Source: Thermomonospora echinospora
GTDB lineage: Bacteria; Actinomycetota; Actinomycetes; Streptosporangiales; Streptosporangiaceae
NCBI RefSeq assembly: GCF_900108175.1
Contig: NZ_FNVO01000003.1
Span: 186,001-250,000 of the forward strand
Direction of reading: 5' to 3'
Length of the DNA: 64,000 nucleotides
Position numbers and translations under genes: made by a program. Numbering within the stretch: position 1 is the stretch's first letter; the number at the start of each line of letters is the position of its first letter. Below the pieces are notes generated by a model. That model did no database searches. It saw only the letters and a list, made by a program, of their open reading frames with translations, and was not told the origin of the DNA. Below are positions 51,981-61,219 of the stretch, one piece after another.

Positions 51981-52577
51981 TCAGCGGGTCTCGCCGACCC
52001 GGCAGTCGTCGTCGGCGCTCTGCTTGTTGGCGAGCACGACATGGCCGTTGTCGTTCTCCTTGGCGTGCACGAAGACGATCGGCTCGCCCTCGCCGACGTG
52101 CTCGCGCAGGAACTCCGCCGTCCACTCGCACAGCGAGATCGCGGGCTTGGAGTTCTCGTCTCCCTCCCGCAGGTCGGTGTAGACCCGCAGGAACGAGCCG
52201 CTGCGGCGGACGTCCTCGACGTGCCCGGCCACCTTGCGCCCGGGGTCCTTGGTCAGGAAGAACGCCTCCGCGTCCGGCACCTGGTCCGGGTCGGCGCCCG
52301 CCCCGGTGGCGGTGGTGACGGTGACGGTCGGCGAGGGCGTGGCCTGCCGCGCGGCGGCCTGGGCCGCCAGCCCGTCCGACGGGCCGGCGCCGGAACCCGG
52401 CAGCCACAGCACCGCTCCCCCGGCCACCGCCAGCAGCACGGCCGACACCGAACCGGTGCCGATGGCGATGACCTTGCGGCGGTCGCGCTCGCTGAGGGCG
52501 GCGTCGATCAGGCGATCGCATCGGACGCGCAACCGGGACGGGGGCTTGGCATGGCGGCCGTAGCGTCTTTCGGTCAC
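51981..52577 (-). CDS. Hypothetical membrane-anchored protein
   Basis: 198 residues. Basic N-terminus, one helix at about 36-60 (VIAIGTGSVSAVLLAVAGGA), a Thr/Val/Ala-rich linker, and an outer domain with GEGEPIVFVHAKENDNGHVV. One N-terminal anchor facing out. No family recognised. GTG start at 52577. Confidence 0.65.
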   Translation of the reverse strand: MTERRYGRHAKPPSRLRVRCDRLIDAALSERDRRKVIAIGTGSVSAVLLAVAGGAVLWLPGSGAGPSDGLAAQAAARQATPSPTVTVTTATGAGADPDQVPDAEAFFLTKDPGRKVAGHVEDVRRSGSFLRVYTDLREGDENSKPAISLCEWTAEFLREHVGEGEPIVFVHAKENDNGHVVLANKQSADDDCRVGETR

Positions 52578-52634
52578 GTCCGGAACCTTACCGACCCGTA
52601 CCCCGCCGCACGGCCGGATGCGGCGGGTTCCCCG

Positions 52635-53351
52635 TCACGGCAGGGCGGCCACCAGTTCAGCGACCGGCTTGCGGCGTCCGGTGTAGAACGGGACCTCCTC
52701 GCGGACGTGCCGGCGGGCCTCCGATCCGCGCAGGTGCCGCATCAGGTCCACGATGCGGTGCAGCTCGTCGGCCTCGAACGCCAGGATCCACTCGTAGTCG
52801 CCCAGCGCGAACGACGAGACAGTGTTGGCCCGCACGTCCGGGTAGCCGCGCGCCATCTGCCCGTGCTCGGCCAGCATCGCGCGCCGCTCGGTGTCGGGCA
52901 GCAGGTACCACTCGTAGGAGCGGACGAACGGGTAGACGCACACGTAGGCCCGTGCCTCCTCCTCGGCCAGGAACGCCGGGACGTGGCTCTTGTTGAACTC
53001 GGCCGGGCGGTGCAGCGCCATCTGCGACCACACCGGCTCGCAGGAGCGGCCGAGGGCGGTGCGCCGGAACCGGCCGTACACCTCCTGCAGGTCGTCCGAG
53101 CTCGGCGCGTGCCACCAGAACATGAAGTCGGCGTCGGCCCGGAACCCGCTCACGTCGTACAGGCCGCGCGTGGTCACGTCCTTGCCGGTGGCCTGCACGA
53201 GCAGATCCTCGACCTCCCCGGCCACCTCGTCGGCCCGCTCCACCGGCCGGGCGACCCGGAAGACCGACCACATGGTGTACCGGATCACCTGGTTAAGGTC
53301 GCGCGCCTTGGCGCCCCGTGTCACCGGCCTGCCGGCGTTGTCCGTTGTCAT
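52635..53351 (-). CDS. hemQ: Coproheme decarboxylase HemQ
   Basis: 238 residues, chlorite-dismutase fold. [40 protein letters not shown] (catalytic Tyr region) and [20 protein letters not shown] with the proximal heme His. Catalyses the last step of the coproporphyrin-dependent heme route of Gram-positive bacteria. ATG 53351 lies within the end of cgoX (59-base overlap), an unusually long overlap; GAGGAGG lies about 15 bases upstream. Confidence 0.92.
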   Translation of the reverse strand: MTTDNAGRPVTRGAKARDLNQVIRYTMWSVFRVARPVERADEVAGEVEDLLVQATGKDVTTRGLYDVSGFRADADFMFWWHAPSSDDLQEVYGRFRRTALGRSCEPVWSQMALHRPAEFNKSHVPAFLAEEEARAYVCVYPFVRSYEWYLLPDTERRAMLAEHGQMARGYPDVRANTVSSFALGDYEWILAFEADELHRIVDLMRHLRGSEARRHVREEVPFYTGRRKPVAELVAALP

Positions 53352-54810
53352 GATCGCTGCCTCCTCGGCTCTCCAGCTGCTCCAGCACCCGGCCCGCCGC
53401 CGCCCGCGCGGTGGCGATGCACGCCGGGACGCCCAGTCCGTCATAGGCCGCGCCCGCCACCGCCAGCCCCGGCACGGCGGCCACCGCGGCGCGGATGCGG
53501 GCCACCCGGTCGGCGTGGCCCACCGTGTACTGCGGGAGCCCGCCGCCCCAGCGGGTGACCCGGGTTTCGACCGGCAGCCCCCGCACCCCGCAGACCTCGG
53601 CGAGCTCAGCGATCGCGGCGGCCCTCAGCTCCTCGTCGGAGCGCTGCAGCGTGTGCTCCTCCCCGAAGCGCCCGATGGAGCATCGGACGACGATCAGGTC
53701 CGGGGCCCGCTCGGTGAGCTGCGGCCACTTGACCGAGCTGAACGTCACCGCCTTGACCTGACGTCCCTCGACCGCAGGCACAAGATACCCGCTGACCGTG
53801 GGGCGGCGGGGAAACGCCGACGCCGGGTAGGCCAGGGTGATGATGGCCATGCTCGCGTACTCGATGCGCGCCAGCTCGCGGGACGCCGCCGGGACCTCGG
53901 CTGCCAGCAGCCGCGCGGCGGGCTGTGCCGGGACGGCCACGACCACCGCGTCCGCGTCCAGTTGCTCGGGCTCGCGGGCCGGGCCGAGGGTGAGCCGCCA
54001 GCCGCCGTCCGGGCGCCGGGCCATCTCGCGCACCATGGCCTGCGTGCGGATCGTGCAACCGCCCCCCGCCGAGTCCGCCCCTGAATCCGCCCCTGAATCC
54101 GCCCCTGAATCCGCCATGGAGTCCGCCAGCAGGAGCGGCAGGGTGCCCATCCCGTCGGGCAGCGACGTGAACACCGGGCCCGCGTCCTTGGGCGCCGCGC
54201 CGCGCAGGCCCCGGGCGGCGGTGATCAGCGAACGGTGGGTGCGCGCGGCGGCGGCGACATTGGCCATCGTGGCCTCGAACGACAGCTCCTCGGTCCGCCC
54301 GGCGTAGACGCCGCCGAGCAGGGGCTCCACGAGACGGTCGACGACCTCCCGGCCGAGCCGCGCCCCGACGTACCCGGCCACCGACACGTCCGAGCCCAGC
54401 GGGGTCTTCGGCAGCACCAGGTCGAGCGCGGCCCTGGCCGTCCCGGCCGCGGGCAGCACCTGCGAGGCGGCCAGCGCGCGCAGGTCGGTGGGCACTCCCA
54501 TCATCTGCCCGGCGGGCAGGGCGCGCAGCGCGCCGCGGCTGAGGACGGCCGAGCTAGTGGCGGCCGGGTGCACCCGCTCGCCGGAGACCCCCAGTTCGCG
54601 CAGTAGTTCCAGCCCCTCGGGACGGCGGGCCAGCAGCGACTCGGCGCCCTCGTCCACCGGGATCCCGGCGATCTCGCTGACCTGGAGCTTGCCGCCGATC
54701 CGCGGCGCCCCCTCCAGGAGGGTGACCCGGGCGCCGCCGCGGACCAGGAACCACGCCGCGGTCAGGCCCGCGATCCCGCCGCCGACGACAACGACATGGG
54801 GAAGCCTCAT
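53293..54810 (-). CDS. cgoX: Coproporphyrinogen III oxidase CgoX (HemY type)
   Basis: 505 residues. FAD fold [20 protein letters not shown] at the N-terminus, then [37 protein letters not shown] and the C-terminal [20 protein letters not shown] of protoporphyrinogen/coproporphyrinogen oxidases. Oxidises coproporphyrinogen III to coproporphyrin III using oxygen. The insertion [20 protein letters not shown] (a four-residue repeat) is encoded by a 12-bp tandem array. Upstream of hemQ in the same direction. Confidence 0.92.
   Translation of the reverse strand: MRLPHVVVVGGGIAGLTAAWFLVRGGARVTLLEGAPRIGGKLQVSEIAGIPVDEGAESLLARRPEGLELLRELGVSGERVHPAATSSAVLSRGALRALPAGQMMGVPTDLRALAASQVLPAAGTARAALDLVLPKTPLGSDVSVAGYVGARLGREVVDRLVEPLLGGVYAGRTEELSFEATMANVAAAARTHRSLITAARGLRGAAPKDAGPVFTSLPDGMGTLPLLLADSMADSGADSGADSGADSAGGGCTIRTQAMVREMARRPDGGWRLTLGPAREPEQLDADAVVVAVPAQPAARLLAAEVPAASRELARIEYASMAIITLAYPASAFPRRPTVSGYLVPAVEGRQVKAVTFSSVKWPQLTERAPDLIVVRCSIGRFGEEHTLQRSDEELRAAAIAELAEVCGVRGLPVETRVTRWGGGLPQYTVGHADRVARIRAAVAAVPGLAVAGAAYDGLGVPACIATARAAAGRVLEQLESRGGSDHDNGQRRQAGDTGRQGARP
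54071..54127 (-). repeat. 12-bp tandem repeat inside cgoX
   Basis: Units starting at 54071, 54083, 54095, 54107 (last incomplete at 54119) of GAATCCGCCCCT with single changes, encoding repeated S-G-A-D on the minus strand. In-frame and prone to slippage, so length probably varies between strains. Confidence 0.85.
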
Positions 54811-54937
54811 GGTTCAACCTTCCCAGACCCCCGCCGACCCCCTCATCCGACCCACCCGTAGCGGGCGGCCGTGACCTCGGCGCGCCGTACCCGTGATCCG
54901 ATCGGGACCGAACCGGCGAACCGGTGATGGAGGTCAC

Positions 54938-55903
54938 ATGCGTCCAACCGTCATGAGCAGCGTGAAATCAGCCAGATCCCTTCCGGGCGCCCTGCTGGTC
55001 GCGTTCCTGGTGGCGCCGATCCTCGCCGGCTGCGGAGGCGGCTCCCTGGACAGTGCGAGCACCGCGCAGGAACCGGCCCAGCCCCAGCGCGGAGCGCCCG
55101 CCGCCGGGGCGCGGGACGGAGCGGGCGAGGCGGCCGGCGACGGCGAGAACGCGGCGGGCGCGCCCGGCCGGCTCACCGAGCAGGCCAAGCCCGGCCGGCC
55201 CGCGGAGCAGGTCAAGCTCAACCCCGCCGGGGCGCGGGCGGTCGTGTACACCGCGACACTGCGGGTGCGGGCGCCGAACGTGGACCGGGCCTCGGCGCAG
55301 GCCAAGCAGCTCGTGACGGCGGCCGGCGGCTACGTGCAGTCGGAGTCGGCCGCGGCCGCCGACAGCGCCGATCTCACGTTCAAGATCCCCTCCGACCGCT
55401 ACACCGCCACGCTCGACCAACTCGCCGGCCGGCTCGGCACCAGGATGTCGCTGACCCAGCAGGCCGAGGACGTCACCGAGGAGGTGGCCGACGTCGAAAG
55501 CCGGGTGCGCTCGGCGGAGGCGGCGCTGGACTCCTTCCGCAAGCTGCTGGACCGGGCCAACACCGTTGGCGAGGTCATCAACGTCGAGCAGGAGATCGCC
55601 CGCAGGCAGGCGGAGCTGGAGTCGTTGCAGGCCCGGCAGAAATCGCTGGCCCATCAGACCGGCTACGCGACCGTGACGCTGGAGCTGAGGGGTCCCGACA
55701 AGGGCGAGGGCGCCGGGGGCGACGACGAGCGCGGCGGCTTCCTCGGCGGGCTGGAGCGCGGCTGGAACGGGCTGGTGGCGATCGGCTCCGGGCTGGCGGT
55801 GGCGACCGGCACCCTGCTGCCGTTCCTGGCGGTGGCCGCGGCGATCGGCCTGGTCGTGCTGGGCGTGCGCCGTCTGGTGCGGGCCCGCCGCGCCACCGGC
55901 TGA
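54938..55903 (+). CDS. DUF4349 lipoprotein
   Basis: 321 residues. Lipobox ILAGC with Cys32, a low-complexity Ala/Gly/Glu linker (to about 95), the DUF4349 domain (YTATLRVRAPNVDRASAQAK, GGYVQSESAAAADSADLTFK then IPSDRY), a coiled-coil (DVTEEVADVESRVRSAEAAL, ARRQAELESLQARQKS), and a C-terminal helix with basic tail. Anchored both by lipid and by helix. Function unknown. GGAGG before ATG 54938. Divergent from cgoX. Confidence 0.82.
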   Translation: MRPTVMSSVKSARSLPGALLVAFLVAPILAGCGGGSLDSASTAQEPAQPQRGAPAAGARDGAGEAAGDGENAAGAPGRLTEQAKPGRPAEQVKLNPAGARAVVYTATLRVRAPNVDRASAQAKQLVTAAGGYVQSESAAAADSADLTFKIPSDRYTATLDQLAGRLGTRMSLTQQAEDVTEEVADVESRVRSAEAALDSFRKLLDRANTVGEVINVEQEIARRQAELESLQARQKSLAHQTGYATVTLELRGPDKGEGAGGDDERGGFLGGLERGWNGLVAIGSGLAVATGTLLPFLAVAAAIGLVVLGVRRLVRARRATG

Positions 55904-55918
55904 CGGCCGGGCCCGCGG

Positions 55919-56980
55919 TTACCGGGCCGACACCTCGTGGACCAGGTCGGCCAGGCGGGCGAGCTGGTCCGGGTCGGTGGTCGGCAGCACCCCGTGGCCC
56001 AGGTTGAAGATGTGGCCCTCGGCGGTGCGGCCCCGGTTCAGCACGTCGCGGGCCCGCCGCTCGACGACCTCCCACGGGGCGAACAGGATCGCCGGGTCGA
56101 GGTTGCCCTGCAGCGCCTTGCCCGGGTCGACCCGGCGGACCGCCTCGTCCAGCGGCACCCGCCAGTCGACGCCCACCACGTCCGCCCCGGCCTCGCCCAT
56201 CAGGCCCAGCAGCTCGCCGGTGCCCACGCCGAAGTGGATGCGCGGCACGCCCAGCGGCTCGATCGCCTCGAAGATCCGGCGGGTGTGCGGCAGCACCGAC
56301 TCGCGGTAGTCGTCCGGGCCGACCGCGCCGACCCAGGAGTCGAACAGCTGGATCGCCCCGGCCCCGGCCTCGACCTGCACCTTGAGGTAGTCGATGGTGA
56401 TGTCGGCCAGCCGCCCCATCAGGTCGGCCCACAGCCCGGGCTCGCCGTACATCATCGCCTTGGTGTGGTCGTGGTTCTTGGACGGGCCGCCCTCGATCAG
56501 GTAGGAGGCCAGGGTGAACGGCCCGCCGGCGAACCCGATCAGCGGCGTGTCGCCCAGCTCGCCCACCAGCGCGCCGACCGCCTCGGTGACGTAGGGGACG
56601 TCGTCGGGGGTGAGCCGGCGCAGCGCGGCCACGCCCGCCCGGTCCCGGATCGGGTCGGCGACCACCGGGCCGACCCCGGGCTTGATGTCCAGGTCGACGC
56701 CGATGGCCTTGAGCGGGACCACGATGTCGCTGAAGAAGATCGCCGCGTCCACCGCGTACCGGCGCAGCGGCTGCAGCGTGATCTCCACGATCAGTTCGGG
56801 CCGGGCGCAGGCCTCCAGCATCGGCACGCCCTCGCGCACCCGCAGGTACTCGGGCAGCGAACGGCCCGCCTGCCGCATGAACCACACCGGGGTGTGCGGC
56901 ACCGGCTGACGGCGGCAGGCCTTCAGGAACGCGCTCTGGGACGGGCCGGAGCCGGTCCGCGGATCAGTGTCAGAAGCCAC
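55919..56980 (-). CDS. hemE: Uroporphyrinogen decarboxylase
   Basis: 353 residues. [20 protein letters not shown] is the N-terminal signature and [20 protein letters not shown] contains the conserved Asp; C-terminal [20 protein letters not shown]. Decarboxylates uroporphyrinogen III to coproporphyrinogen III, the substrate of CgoX. GTG 56980 preceded by GGGAG; the open frame to 57361 is not needed. Same direction as cgoX-hemQ but separated from them by the DUF4349 gene on the other strand. Confidence 0.95.
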   Translation of the reverse strand: MASDTDPRTGSGPSQSAFLKACRRQPVPHTPVWFMRQAGRSLPEYLRVREGVPMLEACARPELIVEITLQPLRRYAVDAAIFFSDIVVPLKAIGVDLDIKPGVGPVVADPIRDRAGVAALRRLTPDDVPYVTEAVGALVGELGDTPLIGFAGGPFTLASYLIEGGPSKNHDHTKAMMYGEPGLWADLMGRLADITIDYLKVQVEAGAGAIQLFDSWVGAVGPDDYRESVLPHTRRIFEAIEPLGVPRIHFGVGTGELLGLMGEAGADVVGVDWRVPLDEAVRRVDPGKALQGNLDPAILFAPWEVVERRARDVLNRGRTAEGHIFNLGHGVLPTTDPDQLARLADLVHEVSAR

Positions 56981-57136
56981 CCGTCGATGCTCCCACGCCC
57001 GGTCCCCGGTCCCGTACCCAGGCCGGTCCCGGCACCGGCACATTCGAACGGACTTCCGGACACGCCGCCGGAAGTCCCGCATTCCGTCAGTGCCCCATGG
57101 CAGCGTGGGGCGGGTCAGAGCCGGAGGAGGTCTCCC

Positions 57137-57325
57137 TTGTCCTGCCCCACCCTGTTCTGCTCGGACTGCGGCGGCGACCGGCCCTTCGAGCAGCCTCCCT
57201 GCGCCGACGGGCACGGCGCCGAGTGCCCCGAGCGGGCCTGCACCGTGTGCGGCACGGCGGTCCTCGCCGGTGCCGTGCCGCCGGCCGCCCGGCCGTCCGC
57301 CTCCGCCCGTCACCGGGCCGCCTAG
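57137..57325 (+). CDS. Small Cys-rich zinc-ribbon-like protein
   Basis: 62 residues from TTG 57137, with GGAGGAGG six bases upstream. Eight cysteines: the first at residue 3, then [13 protein letters not shown] and CTVC, i.e. two CxxC knuckles plus Cys/His between, which suggests zinc binding. The tail is Ala/Pro/Arg-rich. No family name recognised; similar small Cys-rich proteins occur next to hemE in actinomycetes, from memory and unverified. Divergent from hemE and upstream of DUF3000. Confidence 0.65.
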   Translation: MSCPTLFCSDCGGDRPFEQPPCADGHGAECPERACTVCGTAVLAGAVPPAARPSASARHRAA

Positions 57326-57408
57326 CGGCCCCCGACCCCCGAGACCGTGCGGTGCCTCCATCTCTCACCCGTCCCGCCGTCCCCGCCAGCGCCACGGCCG
57401 GCCCGGAC

Positions 57409-58005
57409 ATGAACCGGGACACGCCCCCCGACCCGAACGCCGAGCCGGCCCCCTTCCGGCGGGCCCGCGACACGCTGCGCCGGATCCTCGACGGCCCTCC
57501 GCTCCGGCCCGAGCTGGAGCTGGAGGACATGCCCGCCCCGCAGCGGCTGGCGCCGCACGCGGTGGCGCTGGCGGGCTCGGTCTGCCGCGAGGGGGACGAC
57601 ATCGTCGCCACCGGGCGGCTGATCGTGCTGTACGACCCGGACGGGCGCGACGGCTGGACCAGCGGTTTCCGGGTGGTCGCCTACATCCAGGCGGACCTGG
57701 AGCCGGACATCGCCGCCGACGAGCTGATCGGCAGCGTGGCCTGGAGCTGGCTGATCGAGGCGCTGGAGGCCGCCGGGTACGCCGACGCCTCCGGGACGAT
57801 CACCCGGGCGGTCTCGGAGAGCTTCGGCGCCAAGCGCGACGACCCGGCCACCACCGAGCTGGAGATCCGCGCCTCCTGGTCGCCCGCCGGCGACGATCTG
57901 ACCGGGCATGTGGCGGCGTGGTGCGAGGTGATGTGCATGGCCGCCGGGCTGCCGCCGGCGGGGGTCAGCGCACTGCCCGACCGATCCGGCGGCCCACGCC
58001 CGTAG
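57409..58005 (+). CDS. DUF3000 family protein
   Basis: 198 residues. RLAPHAVALAGSVCREGDDI, ATGRLIVLYDPDGRDGWTSG and AYIQADLEPDIAADELIGSV, then AWSWLIEALE are characteristic of DUF3000, an actinobacterial protein usually found next to the RNase D-like gene, as here. Unknown function. ATG 57409 has no good ribosome-binding site; an upstream GTG is possible. Confidence 0.8.
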   Translation: MNRDTPPDPNAEPAPFRRARDTLRRILDGPPLRPELELEDMPAPQRLAPHAVALAGSVCREGDDIVATGRLIVLYDPDGRDGWTSGFRVVAYIQADLEPDIAADELIGSVAWSWLIEALEAAGYADASGTITRAVSESFGAKRDDPATTELEIRASWSPAGDDLTGHVAAWCEVMCMAAGLPPAGVSALPDRSGGPRP

Positions 58006-58024
58006 ACGGCGTACGGTAGGGCTC

Positions 58025-59332
58025 GTGGGAGTGTCTGAAACCGAAGCCGCCGAACCCGACGCCGAAAGCCCTCGGAGCGCCGCGGAGCGCGAGATCACAC
58101 GGCAGGAGGCCGTCCGCGCCGACGCGGTGCCGCTGCTGGACCCCCGCGAGGGCATTCCCCCGGTGGTCGTCGACGCCACCGCTCTGGAACGCGTCGTCCG
58201 GAGCTTCGCGGCGGGGTACGGGCCGGTGGCGGTGGACGCCGAGCGGGCCTCGGGCTACCGGTACGGGCAGCGCGCCTACCTCGTCCAGCTGCGCCGGCAG
58301 GGGTCCGGCACGGCGCTGATCGATCCGATCGCCTGCCCCGACCTGTCCCGCCTGGACGCGGTGCTGGCCGATGCGGAGATGGTGCTGCACGCCGCCAACC
58401 AGGACCTGCCGTGCCTGGCCGAGGTGGGACTGCGGCCGCGGCGGCTGTTCGACACCGAGCTGGCCGGGCGGCTACTGGGACATCCCAAGGTGGGGCTGGG
58501 CTCGATGGTGGAGAACGTGCTCGGCTTTGTGCTGGAGAAGGGCCACTCGGCCGCGGACTGGTCGACCCGCCCGCTGCCGGAGGACTGGCTGCGCTACGCG
58601 GCGCTGGACGTGGAGCTGCTGATCGAGCTGCGCGACGCGCTGCACGCGGAGCTGGAGCGCGCCGGGAAGCTGGAGTGGGCGCTGGAGGAGTTCGCCGCGG
58701 TGCTGTCCACCCCACCCAAGGCGCCGCGCCCCGACCCCTGGCGCCGTACGTCCGGCGTGCACCGGGTGCGCAGCCGGCGGCAGCTGGCGATCGTCCGGGA
58801 GGTGTGGCTGGCCCGTGACCGGCTGGCCCGCGAGCGGGACCTGTCCCCCGGCCGGGTGCTGCCCGACAGCGCGATCGTGCAGCTGGCGCTGGAGTCGCCG
58901 CGCACCCCGGCCGAGCTGCTGGCGCTGCCGACGATGCGCGGCCGAGGCGCGCGCCGGCACCAGTCGGCATGGCTGCGCGCGGTGACCAGGGCGCAGGGGC
59001 TGCCGGACTCGGCGCTGCCGCCGCCCAGCCAGCCGGGCGATGGCCCGCCGCCCACCCACCGCTGGGCCGAGCGCGACCCGCAGGCCGCCAAGCGCCTGTC
59101 GGCCGCCCGCACGGTGGTCGCGGCGCTGGCCGACGAGCACACCATGCCCGCCGAGAACCTGCTGCAGCCGGACTCGGTGCGGCGGCTGGCCTGGTCGCCG
59201 CCCGCGGAGGTCTCGGCCGCCACGGTCGGCGGCGCGCTGCGCGCCCTGGGCGCCCGCGACTGGCAGGTCCGGCTGGTGGCCACCCCCCTGGCCAAGGCGC
59301 TGCTGCGGCTGGAGGCCAAGGGCGACCGGTGA
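58025..59332 (+). CDS. RNase D-like 3'-5' exonuclease with HRDC domain
   Basis: 435 residues. DEDD-type exonuclease motifs: VAVDAERASGYRYGQRAYLV (D, E), VLHAANQDLPCL (D) and DWLRYAALDVELLIEL (Y...D). The HRDC domain follows at about 220-300 (REVWLARDRLARERDLSPGR), with a C-terminal extra domain. Likely processes stable RNA. GTG 58025, 20 bases after the DUF3000 stop, so one operon. Confidence 0.88.
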   Translation: MGVSETEAAEPDAESPRSAAEREITRQEAVRADAVPLLDPREGIPPVVVDATALERVVRSFAAGYGPVAVDAERASGYRYGQRAYLVQLRRQGSGTALIDPIACPDLSRLDAVLADAEMVLHAANQDLPCLAEVGLRPRRLFDTELAGRLLGHPKVGLGSMVENVLGFVLEKGHSAADWSTRPLPEDWLRYAALDVELLIELRDALHAELERAGKLEWALEEFAAVLSTPPKAPRPDPWRRTSGVHRVRSRRQLAIVREVWLARDRLARERDLSPGRVLPDSAIVQLALESPRTPAELLALPTMRGRGARRHQSAWLRAVTRAQGLPDSALPPPSQPGDGPPPTHRWAERDPQAAKRLSAARTVVAALADEHTMPAENLLQPDSVRRLAWSPPAEVSAATVGGALRALGARDWQVRLVATPLAKALLRLEAKGDR

Positions 59333-59340
59333 CGGGCCGG

Positions 59341-59356
59341 GGCCGCACACGCGGCC
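59341..59356. terminator. Small hairpin between convergent genes
   Basis: GGCCGC, four-base loop, GCGGCC, in the 24-base gap between the RNase D-like gene and the converging hypothetical gene. Short but perfectly placed. Confidence 0.45.
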
Positions 59357-59719
59357 TCACAAGTCCGGGTGCGGGTCCTCGGGCAGGGTGTCGCGGGCGA
59401 AGACCTCGGCGTCGGCGGCGTTGACGACCGGCACGTACTCGTCGTCCACCTCGAAGTCCACCCCGCCGAACTCGAAGAACGCTCCCCCGCCCACGTCCAC
59501 CGGGCCGATCCGGGTGCGGCGCGGATAGGTCCCCCACACCGACTTGGGCTTGGTGCGGCTCAGCGTCCCGGTGGAGATCACCGTGATCGCGGTGTCGGTC
59601 ACCACGAACACGAAGTGGGATCCGCCTCCCGGGTGGGAGGCGGGAAAGATGTAGCGGATCTCCTCGAAGAGGTCGAGGAAGTCCCGGCAGCGTTCACGAA
59701 GCGGGCGAGGTACGGGCAC
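59357..59719 (-). CDS. Hypothetical protein (120 aa)
   Basis: Soluble, acidic C-terminus. Mainly beta-rich: SHFVFVVTDTAITVISTGTL, SRTKPKSVWGTYPRRTRIGP, VDVGGGAFFEFGGVDFEVDD. The alternating hydrophobic pattern suggests a small beta-barrel of PH-like type, but no family is recognised. GTG start at 59719. Convergent with the RNase D-like gene. Confidence 0.65.
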   Translation of the reverse strand: MPVPRPLRERCRDFLDLFEEIRYIFPASHPGGGSHFVFVVTDTAITVISTGTLSRTKPKSVWGTYPRRTRIGPVDVGGGAFFEFGGVDFEVDDEYVPVVNAADAEVFARDTLPEDPHPDL

Positions 59720-59862
59720 GGCGGTCGGCTCCCAGCGGCTCCGGCGGGCGGCTGACGGCTCCCATCATGCTCTCGGACACGGCCCCGCCGCGACCGTCCG
59801 ATCATGTTCCGGTGCAGCGCGCCCGAACGCCAGAGCAGGTACGGGCCCGGGGGAACCGGCCG

Positions 59863-59908
59863 GTCAGTAGTTACTGACGAGTAGCGTTTTGAGTTACCCG
59901 CGAGTAGC
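59863..59908. promoter_or_regulatory. Repeated TACT/AGTA operator sites before fadA-fadB
   Basis: A palindrome GTCAGTA-GT-TACTGAC (59863-59878) overlaps GTTACTGACGAGTAGC (59870-59885), and a second copy GTTACCCGCGAGTAGC follows at 59893-59908. All share TACT-N4-AGTA-type half-sites, as expected for a TetR-like regulator of fatty-acid oxidation. The gap 59720-60016 (297 bases) contains no gene that I can support. Confidence 0.65.
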
Positions 59909-60016
59909 ATCGTGGTCGTGGGTACTCGTGCCCGCCACCGCTCCGGCGGACGGCCGTGACCGGGCGGGCACGAGGCTCAACACCTGGCGCATCCACCGCA
60001 TTGGGAGGGACCACCC

Positions 60017-61219
60017 GTGCCGCGTACCGCACGCGACGTCGTGTTCGTCGACGGCGTCCGCACACCGTTCGGCAAGGCGGGCCCCAAGGGCCTGTACGCC
60101 GAGACCCGCGCCGACGACCTGGTCGTCCGCGCGATCCGGGAGTTGCTGCGGCGCAATCCGTCGCTGCCCCCCGAGCGCGTGGACGAGGTCGCCATCGCCG
60201 CGACCACCCAGACCGGCGACCAGGGCCTGACCATCGGCCGCTCGGCCGCCGTGCTGGCCGGGCTGCCCAAGAGCGTCCCCGGGTACGCCATCGACCGGAT
60301 GTGCGCGGGCGCCATGACCGCCGTCACCACCACCGGCGCGGGCATCGCCTTCGGCGCCTACGACGTGGCGATCGCCGGCGGCGTCGAGCACATGGGCCGG
60401 CACCCGATGGGCGAGGGCGTCGACCCCAACCCCCGCTTCCTGGCCGACAAGCTGGTGGACCCGTCCGCGCTGGTCATGGGCTCCACCGCGGAGAACCTGC
60501 ACGACCGGTTCCCACAGCTCACCAAGGAGCGCGCCGACGCCTACGCGGTGCGCAGCCAGCAGAAGGTCGCCGCCGCCTACGCGGCCGGCAAGATCCAGCC
60601 CGACCTGGTGCCGACCGCCATCCGCTCCGCCGAGCGGGGCTGGGGGCTGGCCACCGAGGACGAGCCGCCCCGGCCGACCACCACGATGGCCGACCTGGCG
60701 GGCCTGAAGACCCCGTTCCGGGTGCACGGCAACGTCACCGCCGGGAACGCGGCCGGCCTCAACGACGGCGCCACCGCCTGCCTGCTGGCCGCCGAGGACG
60801 TCGCCGCCGAACTGGGCCTGTCCGCCCGGATGCGGCTGGTGGACTACGCCTTCGCCGGAGTCGAGCCGGAGGTCATGGGCGTCGGCCCGGTGCCGGCCAC
60901 CGAGAAGCTGCTCGCCCGCAACTCGCTGACCATGGACGACATCGGCCTCATCGAGATCAATGAGGCGTTCGCGGTGCAGGTGCTGGCCTTCTTGGAGCAC
61001 TTCAAGATCGCTGACGACGATCCGCGGGTCAACCCGTGGGGCGGCGCGATCGCCGTCGGCCACCCGCTGGCCTCCTCCGGCGTACGGCTGATGAACCAGC
61101 TGTCGCGGCTGTTCGCCGAGCACACCGACGTCCGGTACGGGCTGACCACCATGTGCGTCGGCATGGGCATGGGCGGCACCGTGCTGTGGGAGAACCCGAA
61201 TTTCGAGGGGGCGAAGTGA
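60017..61219 (+). CDS. fadA: Acetyl-CoA C-acyltransferase (thiolase) FadA
   Basis: 400 residues. Active-site Cys96 in DRMCAGAM, NVTAGNAAGLNDGA, GHPLASSG (catalytic His) and TMCVGMGMGG (second Cys). Performs the last step of beta-oxidation. GTG of fadB overlaps its stop (GTGA), so the two form the classic beta-oxidation complex. Operator repeats lie 109-154 bases upstream. Confidence 0.94.
   Translation: MPRTARDVVFVDGVRTPFGKAGPKGLYAETRADDLVVRAIRELLRRNPSLPPERVDEVAIAATTQTGDQGLTIGRSAAVLAGLPKSVPGYAIDRMCAGAMTAVTTTGAGIAFGAYDVAIAGGVEHMGRHPMGEGVDPNPRFLADKLVDPSALVMGSTAENLHDRFPQLTKERADAYAVRSQQKVAAAYAAGKIQPDLVPTAIRSAERGWGLATEDEPPRPTTTMADLAGLKTPFRVHGNVTAGNAAGLNDGATACLLAAEDVAAELGLSARMRLVDYAFAGVEPEVMGVGPVPATEKLLARNSLTMDDIGLIEINEAFAVQVLAFLEHFKIADDDPRVNPWGGAIAVGHPLASSGVRLMNQLSRLFAEHTDVRYGLTTMCVGMGMGGTVLWENPNFEGAK

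Noticed and set aside
54071-54127. CRISPR or regulatory direct repeats
   Set aside because: In-frame 12-bp coding repeat inside cgoX.
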